Notes: generated by a model not told the origin, from the sequence alone. DNA of 64,000 bases from Siphonodentalium dalli (GCA_032622095.1 CP136068.1:132439989-132503988); one strand, 5' to 3'. Counted from the stretch's first letter, positions 36,078-48,760 are shown. A program made the numbers and translations.

Positions 36078-37190
36078 ATGGTGGTTTTATGACATAAAAT
36101 TAGACAGGGCATCTTCAAATCTTGAGTTGATTTTGCGTCTCATGAGATGCAGGGCCTCATAACAGCGTGCCGAAGCATATGCCTTTTGAGAGATATATTT
36201 TAAAGTATATGATGTGGCATTGGTGTAGCGAAATGACAAACAAAGATGTATATGTGCATATACATGGGCGATAACCTTTAATAATGGGTGACCAAATAAA
36301 GATACCCATAACAGCATTCGCACACTGACTTTGTTAGTGCACGCACGGGTTGTTCGTTATTGTTGGCGAAATTAATTTCGATGTACACTGAATCCCTGTT
36401 ACAACAAATACGATGTCATAGCTGATCTTCAATATTTGCCATGTTTCATTGGCTGCGGACACACGTACCACAGTAGCGATGGCAAAGTAGGTGTAACAAT
36501 TTATTATGGTGCAGTATGGTGACAATTGGTCGTCATATTTCTGTGCCATAGCTAGCGATGTTGCCCGCTGAGTTTCCGCACAATGAGTCGACTTGAACAA
36601 TTAACCCACTGCGTTTCACCAAGGTTGATCTCTACTCATTACGTTTTGCTACATTGTGTTCTCTACGATATATATAATTGCATAGTCGATCGTTCAGAAT
36701 TGTTTGACCGTGGCAATCCCCCATTCACTCACATATAATACGTTTTTTGTATATGATCTCAATTCATTTTTATCCACTTATATTAATTTCATGCCTATTA
36801 AGACAGTTCCCCTATTGCGTTTTTCATTTTGCGACGTTTAGTTCTACGCATAATTCCACTAATATTATCATGTTGGACGATGAAGCTGTGTCGGAACTGT
36901 TGGATGAAATGCAGCTGCAAGAAAGGACCAAAAACAAGAAAAAGGCTAATTATAACGAACTTGGGAGGGCTCATTGTGCGAATATGCATCGGGCGATATA
37001 GCTACCTATGGCATATTAATTATGACAACCAGTTGTCCCAAAACTGCACCATAATACATTGTCACACCAACTATGCCATCGCTACTGTGATACGTGTGTC
37101 CGCAGCCATTGCTCGAGATAAATTATCCAATAGTATGGTATCTCTATTGCGTTCATATGAAGCCGTAATTGGTGTTGCAGTGCTAAATTA
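36078..37190. repeat. Segment A of the tandem unit, copy 2 (second part)
   Basis: Matches 8835-9290 of unit 1 and is interrupted by a 655-bp element. It runs straight into the pseudogene at 37191, showing the original order of the unit. Confidence 0.8.
36452..37106. mobile_element. 655-bp foldback element, CATTG duplication
   Basis: The terminal inverted repeats are about 135 bp (36452-36588 and 36972-37106) and begin GCTGCGGACACACGTA. CATTG is repeated at 36447-36451 and 37107-37111. Unit 1 (9200-9225) has the site without the insert. The interior frame is not recognised. Confidence 0.8.
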
Positions 37191-37427
37191 TCACGACAGA
37201 ACCAATATAAAGTAAAACGGATAGAGCAGAACAGTAACAGTCAGGCAGACGAGGACTGATATGTTATTTTTCATGTATTGAGCGCTACAATGTAACATGT
37301 CGATCATTTTCCTTGTCAGAATCAAATTTGTCTCCACTAAGGCTTGTTTGATCGTTTTCGTTTGGTTTCATTTCGATGTTTTCAGTATACGTGTAGCCAC
37401 CAGACCGCCAGTGCATTTTTCGCCGAA
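37191..37427 (-). pseudogene. Truncated receptor pseudogene 2
   Basis: It keeps the region from GEKCTGGL (after M3) to the stop codon, with M4 partly readable (CLTVTVLLYPFYFILVLS-like). It is joined at about 37427 to receptor 5'-flank sequence. Lesions include loss of the Asp codon after GGL, a 2-base insertion giving a frameshift, and an in-frame stop before M4. The lesions and junction are shared with 18484-18715. Non-functional. Confidence 0.85.
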
Positions 37428-37713
37428 ACCGTCCGGTCGTAATTACTTCTTGCTACAATCACCTTAGCGTAAGTTATGTGTACCTGCTAGCTTTTTTCTG
37501 ATTTGCTTAACATGCATTTATGAAGGTACATGTACATACACACACTTGTACAACGTGGATTCTATCATCTAGTTATGAATCACCATAATGTGTTTGTGCA
37601 TAGATTATGTGCAGCGCGTGGTTCTAGTTCTTGTGATGAACTACATATATCCATTTATTTGTAACTGGCGTTCGAATTTGTGCTGCAGTTCTAAACTAGA
37701 ACCGAAACGATTA
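37428..37713 (-). repeat. Receptor 5'-flank relic and 3' UTR of copy 3
   Basis: Flank-like sequence equivalent to 18716-18993. TTTATT at 37654-37659 gives AATAAA on the gene strand about 55 nt after the stop codon, a plausible polyadenylation signal for copy 3. Confidence 0.6.
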
Positions 37714-38970
37714 TCACGACAGCACCACAATGAAGTAAACAAGATAGAGCAGAACCGTAACAGCCAGACAGACGCAGAATGATATATTGTTTATCCTCTT
37801 TTTGAGCGCCACACATTTTTCGTTTTCCTTCTCGTGATCAGACTTATCTCCATTAAGACTTGTTTGTTCGTTTGTTTCCGATTTCATTTCGATGTTATCA
37901 GTACTTGTAGCCACGTCCAGTCCGCCTGTGCATTTCTCACCGAAAACCGGCCACAAACCGTCCACGGAATGATGGAATCGAACCATAAGAATATTGGTTA
38001 ACAAGGAAATCATCATGACGAACTTCTCTAGGATCAGAATGAAGGAGAGACAAGGAATACCTTCTGATCCCGATGGAACGACGCCAGCGACATAAGTGAC
38101 GTAGACCGTCCAGGATAGAAACAGCGTGACGCACAGACCAATTCGTCCTCCATTATCGTAAGGCAACAGAAACACAAAGCAGTTCATGATAGACAACATG
38201 CAGATGGGTATTAGTAAGTTGAGGATGTAGAAACCTGGCCGACGTTTTATGGCAACTTCGATTGCTATTTTTTTGTTTGTACTTGAAACGCATTTCACTC
38301 CCGGTAACGCCCACTCTGAATTTGATGAATAATATCCTGGAGTTTCTCTGGTGGCGTCCTGACAGTTGTATTTGAGGCGGTCATGTTCGAAATGCGTGCT
38401 GTCGGGGAAATTAACTCTACATTTCTGGCTGTCGAAAGGAAACTGGGTCAAATCAAACGAACAAGGTGCTGTTATCACAAGCTCGATTAAGAAATAGTTC
38501 CTACCGTTTGATTTTATTTCAACACGCATGTGTTCCCACCCTGTTCTATGCATGCTGGCAAGCGCCAGCGGCGGCACCCATATTTCCTCCAGTTCTCTTG
38601 TTATCCAGTCCGAATGTTTGTAAAGCGTCGAATTCCATTTTAGTCTCTGATCGGTCCATATTATCACCAGTCCATATTTTGCCGTGAAGAGTTCTTTAGT
38701 GGAATCTACGCCTATGATTTGCTTCAAAGAGGTCACGACAGTAATCACTTCCGGTTCGTCACCATGGTCCCAAACGTCCTTGGTGTATCCACTACATTCG
38801 AACATGTGATGATGTAAATCCGTTTTGGTGTATTTTACCGACCCGTCAGTTTTGACGTCACAATGCTCTGCAAGTGATTCTCCGATGGAGATATTAATGC
38901 AATATATGCATAGAAACAGAACAACTTGTAAATTTAAACAGCCCATCGCGAATGGAAACCAATTCAGCAT
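37714..38970 (-). CDS. Cys-loop (nicotinic-like) receptor, copy 3
   Basis: A single exon, 418 codons from the first ATG (38970) or 410 from the ATG at 38946 that all copies share. The latter gives the better signal peptide (MGCLNLQVVLFL). About 37 substitutions and no gaps separate it from copy 2, most of them in the first 70 residues, around residues 145-153 and in the cytoplasmic loop. The Cys-loop, WTDQRLKWN, WVPP and M1-M4 are as in copy 2. In M2, -1', 2' and 20' are Gly as well, with Tyr-Val at 14'-15' where copy 2 has Ala-Ile. The loop B Trp and loop C Cys pair are absent. No lesion is seen, so it is probably an expressed channel subunit; partner and ligand are unknown. Confidence 0.95.
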   Translation of the reverse strand: MLNWFPFAMGCLNLQVVLFLCIYCINISIGESLAEHCDVKTDGSVKYTKTDLHHHMFECSGYTKDVWDHGDEPEVITVVTSLKQIIGVDSTKELFTAKYGLVIIWTDQRLKWNSTLYKHSDWITRELEEIWVPPLALASMHRTGWEHMRVEIKSNGRNYFLIELVITAPCSFDLTQFPFDSQKCRVNFPDSTHFEHDRLKYNCQDATRETPGYYSSNSEWALPGVKCVSSTNKKIAIEVAIKRRPGFYILNLLIPICMLSIMNCFVFLLPYDNGGRIGLCVTLFLSWTVYVTYVAGVVPSGSEGIPCLSFILILEKFVMMISLLTNILMVRFHHSVDGLWPVFGEKCTGGLDVATSTDNIEMKSETNEQTSLNGDKSDHEKENEKCVALKKRINNISFCVCLAVTVLLYLVYFIVVLS

Positions 38971-40225
38971 TAGTTTAAGGATTCCTGTAATTCCAACTCA
39001 TGGTTTTCTTAGAAAAATTAGGAAAACTACCTGAACTAACGTCCGGTCGTATTTTCTCCTTACTACATTGAATGTTTGCTACAGTCTGTACAGTCTATAA
39101 CTTGTTCTGATTTGCTGAACATGCATTTGTGCAAGATCCATACAACCAACTACACAACATGGATTCTCTCATCTAATTATGAGGCACCATAATGTGTGTA
39201 TGTTCATATTATATGGCCGGGTAATTCCATTGAGTAGTCAATTAGCGTGCACCTATGTCATGCTCTCGTTGCAACGGCTATTATCCACAAGCATGTGGCA
39301 ATTTAACCCTGTCTATACTGAATGGATTCTCCCATTCAACTGTCAAATTATACGTTGGAACAAGCTATTATTCATCCGAAGGGGTATTCAGGTAATAACA
39401 GCAAATGAAGGACAAAAAAATTAGATAACGCAAGAACAGAATGATTCATGTTCATTGGTGGGAGATGATTAGATAATTAAGTTAAACAAACGACAAAAAG
39501 TCGTTTGTTGAACTTATTATCTGAACATGTCATAAGGGAATTACTCGACATGAGTATGGAGTATCTAAAGGGTTAACCTCCGGTTTACCCTTCGTATGCA
39601 GAATGGATTCTGTCAATCAGTTATATAATGATACGTTGAATTAGTTAAAGTGATTTACAGCACACACACACTGTCATTCTAATATATTAAGGAAATGCAG
39701 TGACTCTCGGTGGCGAAATCATGTGCGTTAGTTTATCGCCGATTGTTTCGTCCCGAATCGAGATGTAGATATTTACAATTAAGCGTAGTTCAGACGATTA
39801 TATCCATGGAGTGCCATGGTCGATATCTTTGAGATCTCCGGCGATGTTAGTACAATGCCACATTCCCACAGTTGGCATAGCGCCTGAATACTAACTTATC
39901 AGTTTCACGACCCTGATCAAGTCCATAATATATGTCTTTAATTGTTCACTTGGAAGTATGTTCAGGAACTGTAAGCATACGGGAGACAGATGAACATAGA
40001 TTATAAGTGAGGAAGGATTTTTTTTAATTTGTTGGAAATGTTCTGATAATAAGTCCAACACACGACCCGTGAACACATCATACTGAACCAATGTATCCAC
40101 CCATTCTAATACTTGTTTATGCAAGTGACAGTAATCGAATGTTTTAATATACAATTACAGACAATGTGCATTGTGCTGTTCCAATAACGGTAAATCCCAT
40201 GCTCAGACTGCCACGCAGCTTAAAG
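38971..40225 (-). promoter_or_regulatory. Conserved 5' flank of receptor copy 3
   Basis: Aligned with the flanks of copies 1 and 2, for example CTTGTTCTGATTTGCTGAAC at about 39101 and the GAACACATCATACTGA block at 40070. A block 39650-39945 is present here but displaced to 3160-3470 in unit 1. The core promoter was not identified. Confidence 0.6.
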
Positions 40226-40557
40226 GGGGACTATACACTAAATCCGGCCATTAATGGGACCAACTCATTTTAAACTCAACATGCTATATGCAACAAATAA
40301 GCGAAGTTGAGCCATGGATTAGTGCAAAATGCACTCATTTGCTATATATGATCGATGTAAACAACATGGCAAATATAATGAAAATGAGTTCGACTCTTGA
40401 ACGTATTTGCATTATAATAACCATATTGTTTGCATCGTTCATATAGCACATGGGTGTATTTTCACTAATCCATGGCTCAAATTCATTTATTTGTGGCATA
40501 TATTATGTTGAGTTTGAGATGGTCCCATACATGATCCGATTTAGTGTACAGTGCCCC
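40226..40557. mobile_element. ~330-bp foldback element
   Basis: Arms of about 150 bp (40226-40377 and 40414-40557) are inverted copies, with ends AGGGG-ACT-TACACTAAAT. It is absent at the same place in units 1 (2278) and 2 (21748). The target duplication is unclear (TTA/TAA-like). Confidence 0.7.
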
Positions 40558-43017
40558 TATAACTCTCGATGAAAGGGCTTCTTTCAGGGTCAGACGCACG
40601 TTTTGCCAAATATTCCTGGTAGTTCAAAATTCATTTTCTAAAAATCTGTCAGGAATTTCATTTTGTTTTAAATTGGTACAAGCGATAATTGTGACAAACT
40701 ATTTAAGAACCATCAATCCATATAACCTCATTTACTTTATTTGTATGGCATGAACATTAGTTTAAATTTCACTGTTTTCGGGTAACAATAACTTGTGTGG
40801 AAACGATTTGTTTGAAGTGTGTAGTCCATATATCCATGATATATCTGAATATCACGGGAGGAGACTTACTTATTCTTGATTCGTGAAATTTAATGATTTC
40901 ATGGGATACTACACATAGATATTTTTTAATATTTGAGAATATGCATGTCATGCCTCTTAATTACGGAAAATCTAGCTGCGCTGAGTTCTGTGTCGTGGGT
41001 TCATAACCATGCTAAAGCTGACCACCATATGTCTTAACACTGTGGCCTAATTTCAGTTGATTGCTCCCTGCTTCATTGCTTTGTGTGACCCACATTATGT
41101 GAGTAAAGGGGGGATGCCCTATAGCAGAAGAGTCCACAATTAGAGGTACCATGTCTTACCCACCGGAAGCTGACATAAGCTAATGATAGGTAGAGCACTC
41201 TGCTGTATAGGCAGTTTCTGATATAGTCATAAAGAGTAGGAAAATAAAAGATAGCAGAAACCCAGAGAACACATACAAATTTCGTGTTATGATTTATATT
41301 TCATAATAATATTTAATTTAATCATTGTATGATCAAAGTTATGTGAAAAAGAAATAATCAAAAAAGCGAGGCCCCCTGGTCATTTCTGTAAATTTAGTAC
41401 CCGTGATGTCTCCATGTCGTTACTGTACATTTATTAACCACGAGTTTCCCAGTCCGGATCCCCCGTCTTTGTAAGATAATTGCGCTTAACATGTATATGC
41501 ATATGTAAACCATAATATTTATATACTTATTAAAAGATACCAACACTGAACAAAATTTATTATCGAATTATCCACACACTATCGTGACAGGTTATTTCGT
41601 TTACTTGATCAAGGGAGGTCCCGTTGTTTGATCATCGGCAACCATAATTCCGTATTAACATTAAATAATAGATAAACAAATCCTCATGCAAAAAGCAGCC
41701 CAGTCCAAAGGACAAACATGCAGCAAGCATCCACTGCATGTCAACATATGTTTCATTGGGCTGGACTATTTGTTACTGATTTATTCTTCAATATATATAT
41801 GAAAGTATGATGTTATGTTATAAAATAAAAATTAACTAAAAATTATGATACAAATGAAGCCTCCTCTCATAGAGCCAATACAATAAGCTATTTGGTGATT
41901 GGATTGTTGTGTGTAATTATTAACAATGCTAGCAGTCTTGGTACCGAAAGGGACACAAATTTCATTAATATTTAACCTCTCAAATGTATTAACATCCATT
42001 GTTTTTGTCGTCTCTTAATAATTGCTCAGATTATATTTACAATGAAGATGATGATATGTGAAATTCAAGATTTTTCGCGAGATAGATCCAAAATAATTCA
42101 TTAGTTGGAGATTTATTGTTATTTTTGACTGGATTTATGAAAACAGTGCATCTGCCCTTCAAATGAGTTCCAAGTAGCTGATGTAGTTAAGTCGCGGCTA
42201 ATATCGCCCAGTCTGTGGTAGATGAGGTTGGCGTGGATTCGAACCCCGACGTGTGCGAAAATCGGAACCGATTTTCAAGCTTTATCTGAGTTGAGGATAT
42301 CTCAATGTACCATTCCGATCGTAACATTCATGGCCATTTTGACAGGAATTGATATTAAAAAACATTCTGATTATGAGCTAATACTCATAGAAATTAAGAA
42401 TAGCTAATAGTAGTCGTAACTTTTCTGGTCGGTTCAATTTTTTTTCGCATAATTAACGACTATATGAGTTCATTTGTGAGAAAATATTACCGTTCAAACT
42501 TCTCGCCTCTCGCAGTAAGGTTATGTGGTACTGTTTGTCATTATTATAATATCCTTAACTATGTTGTTATCAGGTCAGCCTCGATTGCATGCAAAGCTCG
42601 CGTAGTCATGCTTAGCTTCTCTAAACCGTAATCGTAACGACGGCAACTGATAGAAATAACACACATTCTAATGACGTAGTAGTTTATTCGAAATTTGTAC
42701 ATGTATCAGTAGTAGTTCTGTGTGCGAAAAGAGTCAAGTATGAAGCCAAATGAGCACATTATACTGAGTCAGTGACACCACCCATTCTGATAATTGTTGT
42801 TTGACTCAAATTGTTTCCTCGTTCTGAATTTCCAAATTCAAACAATTAATCTCCTTCAGCATTGGTATATGGATGGTAATTAGGGTCACAATTCCAAGTG
42901 CTATTTTACTATGTCTATTTTTAGCCGATACTATGCGATTTGTTTTGGCGAATGTTATTATCAAATAATTGTTTCCTGTACGCCATGATAATACTGACTA
43001 TATAAATCCATGTTGAT
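40558..43017. other. No gene; dispersed repeats
   Basis: Positions 42180-42335 repeat the 2350-2484 sequence, with the B-box-like GGATTCGAACCCC. Positions 42740-42870 match 7215-7400 of unit 1, and 42870-42910 is an inverted copy of 50105-50150. A weak hairpin lies at 41695-41770. The rest is AT-rich and unassigned. Confidence 0.45.
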
Positions 43018-43021
43018 GCTG

Positions 43022-43584
43022 TGTCAGAGTGCTAATTTTTGGACAATTATTACCTTGTTTATCTACATTGATTTTGCCTGTATCAGATATTCGTTTCTAT
43101 AGTATTCGCATTAGGTTCGTTTCTTTGTTAGATTAGACTTTCTCGAAATTACAACATTTCTTTGTATTAATCAGCTGGCTATTCTTATGCAACTTGTTCA
43201 TTCTTGCCCAAGCATGTGCTCATTAATTACCATCCATCGCACGTATTCTTAGCTTTACTTTTAATAATAACTTATTTGTCGAACTGTTAATGCCATTGTG
43301 GTGATCGGATAATTTATAATGCAAATCTGTTAATCTAATCATGCGTCATTAATTCACACCTGTTCATGCTTTGTATATAAGAATTTGTAAAACTGTGATA
43401 TGGCACTTTATATTTTGGAACTCCAATATTCAGTCACGTTTCACCTATTACAACTGGAGTTACAATTGTTTTGGTAAACTGTTTCCAACTATACCGGAAT
43501 GTCCGTATATTTCTATTGTGAAAATAAATGCTAATTCCCCAGAAAGACTCAATCTTGATTCAACCCGAAACCAGCTCTATCAAA
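43022..43584 (+). repeat. 5' LTR
   Basis: Contains a TATA-like TGTATATAAG at about 43372 and AATAAA at 43523-43528, in the order expected of U3, R and U5. Confidence 0.88.
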
Positions 43585-44560
43585 TTGGTGGAGAATCCGG
43601 GCAGTGTTGCTATTTCACCAACTGCAACGCAACGTTCCCGGAAGAAAAGAAGAATGACGCAGCCGATACCCAAAAACATCATTAACATCCTGAAGACGTT
43701 CGAGTTTCTGAATCACCGACTCGACTGAAGCGTAAAGATGGAGGACGGAGACATGTCGCTGTCACTCAACTGGAAGAAGGTAACACGAAAATGTAAGTCT
43801 GCATCGAACATACTTAGTGTGCCAAGACAAACCCCGGGACACGACTTCCTATCCGGGAAAACGGACAGTCTCTGAGTCGCGGGGGCCGCTAGACTACCAC
43901 ACACATATCAGCGCCCCTGTTGACTACACCAAGATTGCGAAATACTGGACACCGAAACAGATTAGTGGACATATATGCAGTACCAATACACGATACACAC
44001 ATAGGAGGATAATTGGGAAGTAAACAGAACGATTGTGGGATTAGCGAGACCAGATACTTCGCTTGGAAAAGTTATTGAAACCTAACGCAGCGCGAGGCAC
44101 AGGGAGAAGAGTCTGAAAAACACACAGGAAAACTACCCCGCCTGGTTAACCTAGGAACGCCCCAATTAACGTACCACGAAATGCGAACCGAGCAGGAATA
44201 ATACCGTTCCTGTATTTGAACGCGGACGAATCGAGACCCGAAACACAGTTCTAACCGACTACCCAGCAGTGACCAAGACTTCTCGGACGCCAAGAAGACA
44301 GCTAGGATCTCTAGCCGGAAGCATGGATAGGAATGCAAGGTAACACATTATGATCTTGTATTTCTAACAACACACCACTGATGCGCCGGGGGAGAAGAAG
44401 AGCAGACGACAGGAAGACGAACTCAACCGGAACGCAACCGAGCCGATGACAAGCAGACACGCCCAACGTACGAGGACACTAGGAGACCATAACCCGTGCA
44501 GACGACAGGAAGATAAACTCAACTAGGAAGAACCCAGATGCTGATGATTGAACATTATTG
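43585..44560 (+). other. LTR element leader region
   Basis: More G+C- and purine-rich than its surroundings, with no frame over about 105 codons. The doubled CAGACGACAGGAAGA (44404 and 44498) shows internal duplication. It may contain packaging signals or a dead gag; neither can be shown. Confidence 0.45.
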
Positions 44561-45092
44561 ACTTTGTTGTAATTAAATAATCAAACCGTTCTGATAGTCT
44601 TAAGAGTTATATGTACCCGTATTGGCACATTAGAGACCGAATTCGTATGGAGGATTTCATCCAAAAGAAGGAGAAGATATCAATTAACTGTACCAGTGTA
44701 GCTGCGACACAGTCAGATACAAGAAAACCATAGTCAGAAATGGTAACGCCACCAAGATTATAGTATTACATATAAATAGAAATTATCAAAAATACATAAA
44801 ATATTTTGATAACAATTGCGTTTAAACAAGTAATCCTTCAAATTATTACTAACAAAGCAAATAAACGACTGTGGGGTCACTCAACAGATTATAAAGACTT
44901 GGACTTAGTATGCTGTAAATACTAAAATTTAAATGAAATAATTAAAAGATAAAATTTAGCAAGTAGTAAAAGTTAATTTTCTCATTGTTTTTTTTTGGTT
45001 AAATAAAGCAATAATTTAAATGTAGCATTTGGTTTAAAAAAAATGATTGACCGTGGCTCTTCCAATAATTGCGCGACTGACCTGGTCAATTG

Positions 45093-45340
45093 TTCTTAAG
45101 AAGTTGTTTTGAGAATTACTATGGAGGGAAATAGTTATGGCTGTGGTTTGGCAAGTAATTAACTTGGTGACGTGGTGTTAACAAATCTGAACTCCAGTAA
45201 ACCAAGGACGCTCCATACCAAATATAAGGTAAATTAATAATTCTTTAGAAGTTGTTTTAAGATTTACTATGGAGGGAAAGAATTGTGGTGCTGGCTTCGC
45301 AACTATTTGACCTCATTGTAACAAATATAAATATTAGTCA
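45093..45340. repeat. Duplicated segment inside LTR element
   Basis: Two diverged copies of a block with AAGAAGTTGTTTTGAGA and ACTATGGAGGGAAA (near 45099 and 45247). Confidence 0.6.
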
Positions 45341-45748
45341 CTCAGGCAATAGATGTATCTATTCTGTATATTAAGTTATTGGGTCTTACGTGTCTTGAGA
45401 TGTCTAAATAATTTTCGATGGACAGATCGCACAAGGGACCCACGCCAATCTTCTGATGGGATTCCAATTATTGGCTTATTAAATATGCACATATGCTTAA
45501 GATACAGTCCCGCGCGAAGCACGCTCCCGTAAGTCAGGTTTAGGATCCCAGTTAATGAAAATATCATTGAAATAATCGGTTTCCCCCAATAAACATCAAT
45601 ATATTCAATATACATGTTTTGGAGCAGAATTAGGCAGTCCATATTGGACGCCACCATGGAATTTATTTTGTTTTGTTTTAATTTTCACACATATTTATTA
45701 GTTATGTGGATGGAGTTCTCATTAAACCTCACATCCTTATATTGGTTA

Positions 45749-46051
45749 CAGTAATGCCCAAAGTAATTGACCACTTAACCACAGCAGAATTATGGGTATT
45801 TTTTCAGCATTTAAAATCCTGATAAATTACCCATTATTCTGCTGTGCTTAAGTGGTCAATTACTTTGAACATTACTGTATGAGGATTGAGTTATCATTAA
45901 ACCTCAAATCCTTATATTGGTTACAGTAATGCCCAAAGTAATTGACCACTTAACCACAGCATAATTATGGGTAATTTTTCAGGATTTAAAATCATGAAAA
46001 AATACCCATAATTTTGCTGTGGTTAAGTGATCAATTACTTTGGACATTACT
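45749..46051. mobile_element. Two palindromic mini-elements in tandem
   Basis: Positions 45749-45878 and 45925-46051 are each a near-perfect palindrome. Their ends, ACAGTAATG...CATTACTGT, sit in a T-A context typical of Tc1/mariner-like elements. Each lies in a ~176-bp duplicated block (CCTCACATCCTTATATTGGT), so one insertion was later duplicated together with its flank. Confidence 0.75.
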
Positions 46052-46319
46052 GTTTGTAGATGGAGTTAAACCTCACAACAGTGTGTTGGGGATTTGGACC
46101 TTGACTTGGGACCTTTGGTTTTTAACTCAACAAATGCGCGTACACCATATACACAAATTTCTTATGTAACCAGAGTTTTTCTTGGATAAGATGAGTTTGA
46201 AGCCTGCTAACATTTCAAAATGTTGTCAGTTTTGTATTCCCTGCAGCGGAACTCGACGCATTGAAGCAAAAGTTACAAGAGATAAAATGTGTACGTAACG
46301 AGACTATAATACAAATGAA

Positions 46320-47060
46320 AAAATAAATTCAGGGAGGGGTGGGCGATACAGGGAACTAAGGGTTGAACCGATATAAATTTATAGAGCGATAATGACCAAT
46401 GTTGACATATTATGCATCTCAACTCTACTGAACATTGCAACAAGGCTGTAAAATAGGGGGTGTCATAATTTTAGTCATCTCTATATAGTGCCATAATAGT
46501 CATTTATGGACTTCTATAAGATGTTGGGTTGGTTATATGGACTCGGAGAAAAAGGGGTTTGTACCGATGAACTGACATAAATTAGTGGAGCGATGTTGCC
46601 ATGTAATATATCGCGACTGTACTAAAGCAGCAATGATATAAAATTGGGGGGGGGGGGGTCTGAAATTATCTCTATGTCTATAGATGGCACCAGGATTATA
46701 TAGAAAGGAATAGCAATTGATATACGTATACGGTATACTATAGTAATACCATAGACATATAAGTACAAGTATCACGCGATACAATATTACGTAACGTGAC
46801 TATACCGATGAAAGAAATAAATAAATTGGACCGGGATTAGAGGTTGGGTTGGTTATATGTGGATAATTGGATATAGAATTCATACCGATGAAACGATACA
46901 AATTAGTGGAGCGATAAAGACCAATGTTGACACTTACTCAGGCTATGCGGGAGAAAATAGGGGTTGATACGATAGATCAAAATAAAATTGTCGGGTGATA
47001 ATGACCAATGTTGATGTATAAAGTAACTCGACTGTACTGTCGCACAATTATCAGGTGTAA
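46320..47060. repeat. Degenerate ~200-bp repeats in LTR element
   Basis: Three or four diverged blocks share CGATAATGACCAATGTTGA (46387, 46988, related at 46912 and 46590), GGTTGGGTTGGTTATATG and GGGGTTGATACGAT-like pieces. Confidence 0.55.
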
Positions 47061-47133
47061 CCTGTCAAATATGGACTCTAGTGCCAATATGGAACAGCTC
47101 AGAAAATATTTGCAGGGCCCAAAAATTTATTTA

Positions 47134-47478
47134 ACATGTCATTTGCCATTAAAATGATTTATGTCAATAAAACTGTCATTTTTCAAAATTTTAAGCTGAG
47201 ACTTGGTGTTGGTGCGTGGGATAGTTATATATTCCTAAAATTACAGAGTACAGCACGTAATTATGTTTTAGATGGAAGAAATGAATTGTTTTCAATGATA
47301 AAATTTAACATGGCATTTGCCATTAAAATCGATTTATGTCAATAAAACTGTCATTTTTCAAAATTTTAAGCTGAAACTTGGTGTATGTGCGTGGGATACA
47401 TATATATTCCTAAAATGACCAGTCCAGCGCGTAATTATGTTTTAGATGGAAGAAATTGAATTTGTTTTCGATAATAAA
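47134..47478. repeat. 173-bp tandem duplication in LTR element
   Basis: Two copies (47134-47306 and 47307-47478) contain ATTTGCCATTAAAAT and AAAACTGTCATTTTTCAAAA. They are over 90% alike by eye and non-coding. Confidence 0.8.
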
Positions 47479-47786
47479 TTTGCAGCGTGGACGGGTCATT
47501 CCGGTCAACCCGGTCATCGAGTGCGCTCAATTTGTAAACAAAGTTTTGGTCAATAGTCGTTTTGGTCAAACTATCCCTTTTTAGACCGGGACAGCAGATC
47601 CGAATAGTAGCTAAGATGTATTTAGATAGAATTATCAAAAGAATTTGACCGATTCGGGTGTAGTTTAAGAGAATAGAGTTGAGAAATCTTGGTGATAATT
47701 CCAGAAAATAAAGATGGCGGAGAATATTCACAATGAAACTACCCACAATTCACTTCACTACACCAGGGGGGGGGGGGGGTTCGCAA

Positions 47787-48250
47787 TGGGTTACACATTA
47801 TTTTTAGTCTATCAAATTATTTATATTTTCAACAACAAGTGACTTTAAGTTTACAATTTCAGTCTATCCTGACTCCATCGATACGATTTATCATATTTTC
47901 ATAAACATATTATACACCGGTGGCGTTAACTTTACAATTTCGGCATCTACGTGATTCTATCGGTACGATTGAGTAATGGTACAAAACAAAATGTTCAAGA
48001 ATACATTAGGGGCTCCCAATGGGTTATATATTATTTTCAGTCTATCAAATTATTTATATTTTCAACAACATATTATTACACCGGTGACTTTAAGTTTACA
48101 ATTTCAGCCTGTCCTGACTCTATCGATACGATTTATCATATTTTCATAAACATATTATACACCGGTGACGTTAACTTTACAATTTCGACATCTACGTGAT
48201 TCTATCGGTACGATTGAGTAAGGTACACAAAATCTCCAAGAATACATTCG
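47787..48250. repeat. ~235-bp tandem duplication in LTR element
   Basis: Two copies (47787-48016 and 48022-48250) share AATGGGTTA-A-ATTATTTT, TTTACAATTTCAG, TATTATACACCGGTG and ATCTACGTGATTCTATCGGT. Confidence 0.8.
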
Positions 48251-48307
48251 CCCTGTCCACCACACAATATCAAACTCACAGAAGCTAGAAACACCACAGG
48301 TGGCGTA

Positions 48308-48760
48308 ATGATCGTTTCGGATTCTGTGAGTACACAAACTCAAGTTATTTCAAAAACCGATATTGGTATCACGACATCGCCATCGACACCCAGTGTTAAT
48401 AGTGCTATCCAAACGATACCGGACTCCGTAGTTCAGAAACACGATTCGTCAACGGAGCAGCTTCCGGCATCATTACAATTCAAATCTAAAATCATCGACA
48501 TCGTTCCCAAGAATGAATCAACGACAACTAAACCTTTTCAACATTCCCAGTCAGTTACGGTGACTGAAAAAGTTGTTCGAAAACGGCTGCACAAGGGCGA
48601 ACCACAATACCTTATCAAATGGCGCGGACTCCCAGCAACTAAAAACACATGGGTAAATAGAGATGATTTGAACTTTGAAGCGATGTGCTACATATCTGAT
48701 TACCCAGCGATTAAGATACCTGAAAGTGTAGTACCAAAACAGATGCACATAAGATTTTGA
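48308..48760 (+). CDS. Chromodomain fragment of Gypsy integrase C-terminus
   Basis: A 150-codon open frame. Residues 1-85 are Ser/Thr-rich and unassigned. Residues about 88-140 (VTVTEKVVRKRLHKGEPQYL, then IKWRGLPATKNTWV, then DDLNFE) have the chromodomain pattern: V-x-K-[IV]-hydrophobic, Y-LIKW-G, NTWV. In chromoviruses this domain ends the integrase and steers insertion by binding chromatin. The frame ends 110 bases before the 3' LTR, the usual place of the pol end. The catalytic integrase core is missing upstream, so it is probably the surviving 3' tip of pol; whether it is translated is unknown. Confidence 0.7.
   Translation: MIVSDSVSTQTQVISKTDIGITTSPSTPSVNSAIQTIPDSVVQKHDSSTEQLPASLQFKSKIIDIVPKNESTTTKPFQHSQSVTVTEKVVRKRLHKGEPQYLIKWRGLPATKNTWVNRDDLNFEAMCYISDYPAIKIPESVVPKQMHIRF

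Noticed and set aside
42180-42335. tRNA gene on the minus strand because of a GGTTCGAATCC-like B box
   Set aside because: No A box at the right distance and no cloverleaf could be drawn; kept only as a possible SINE-like repeat.
45376-45657. 93-codon minus-strand frame inside the LTR element
   Set aside because: Opposite to the element's coding strand and without motif.
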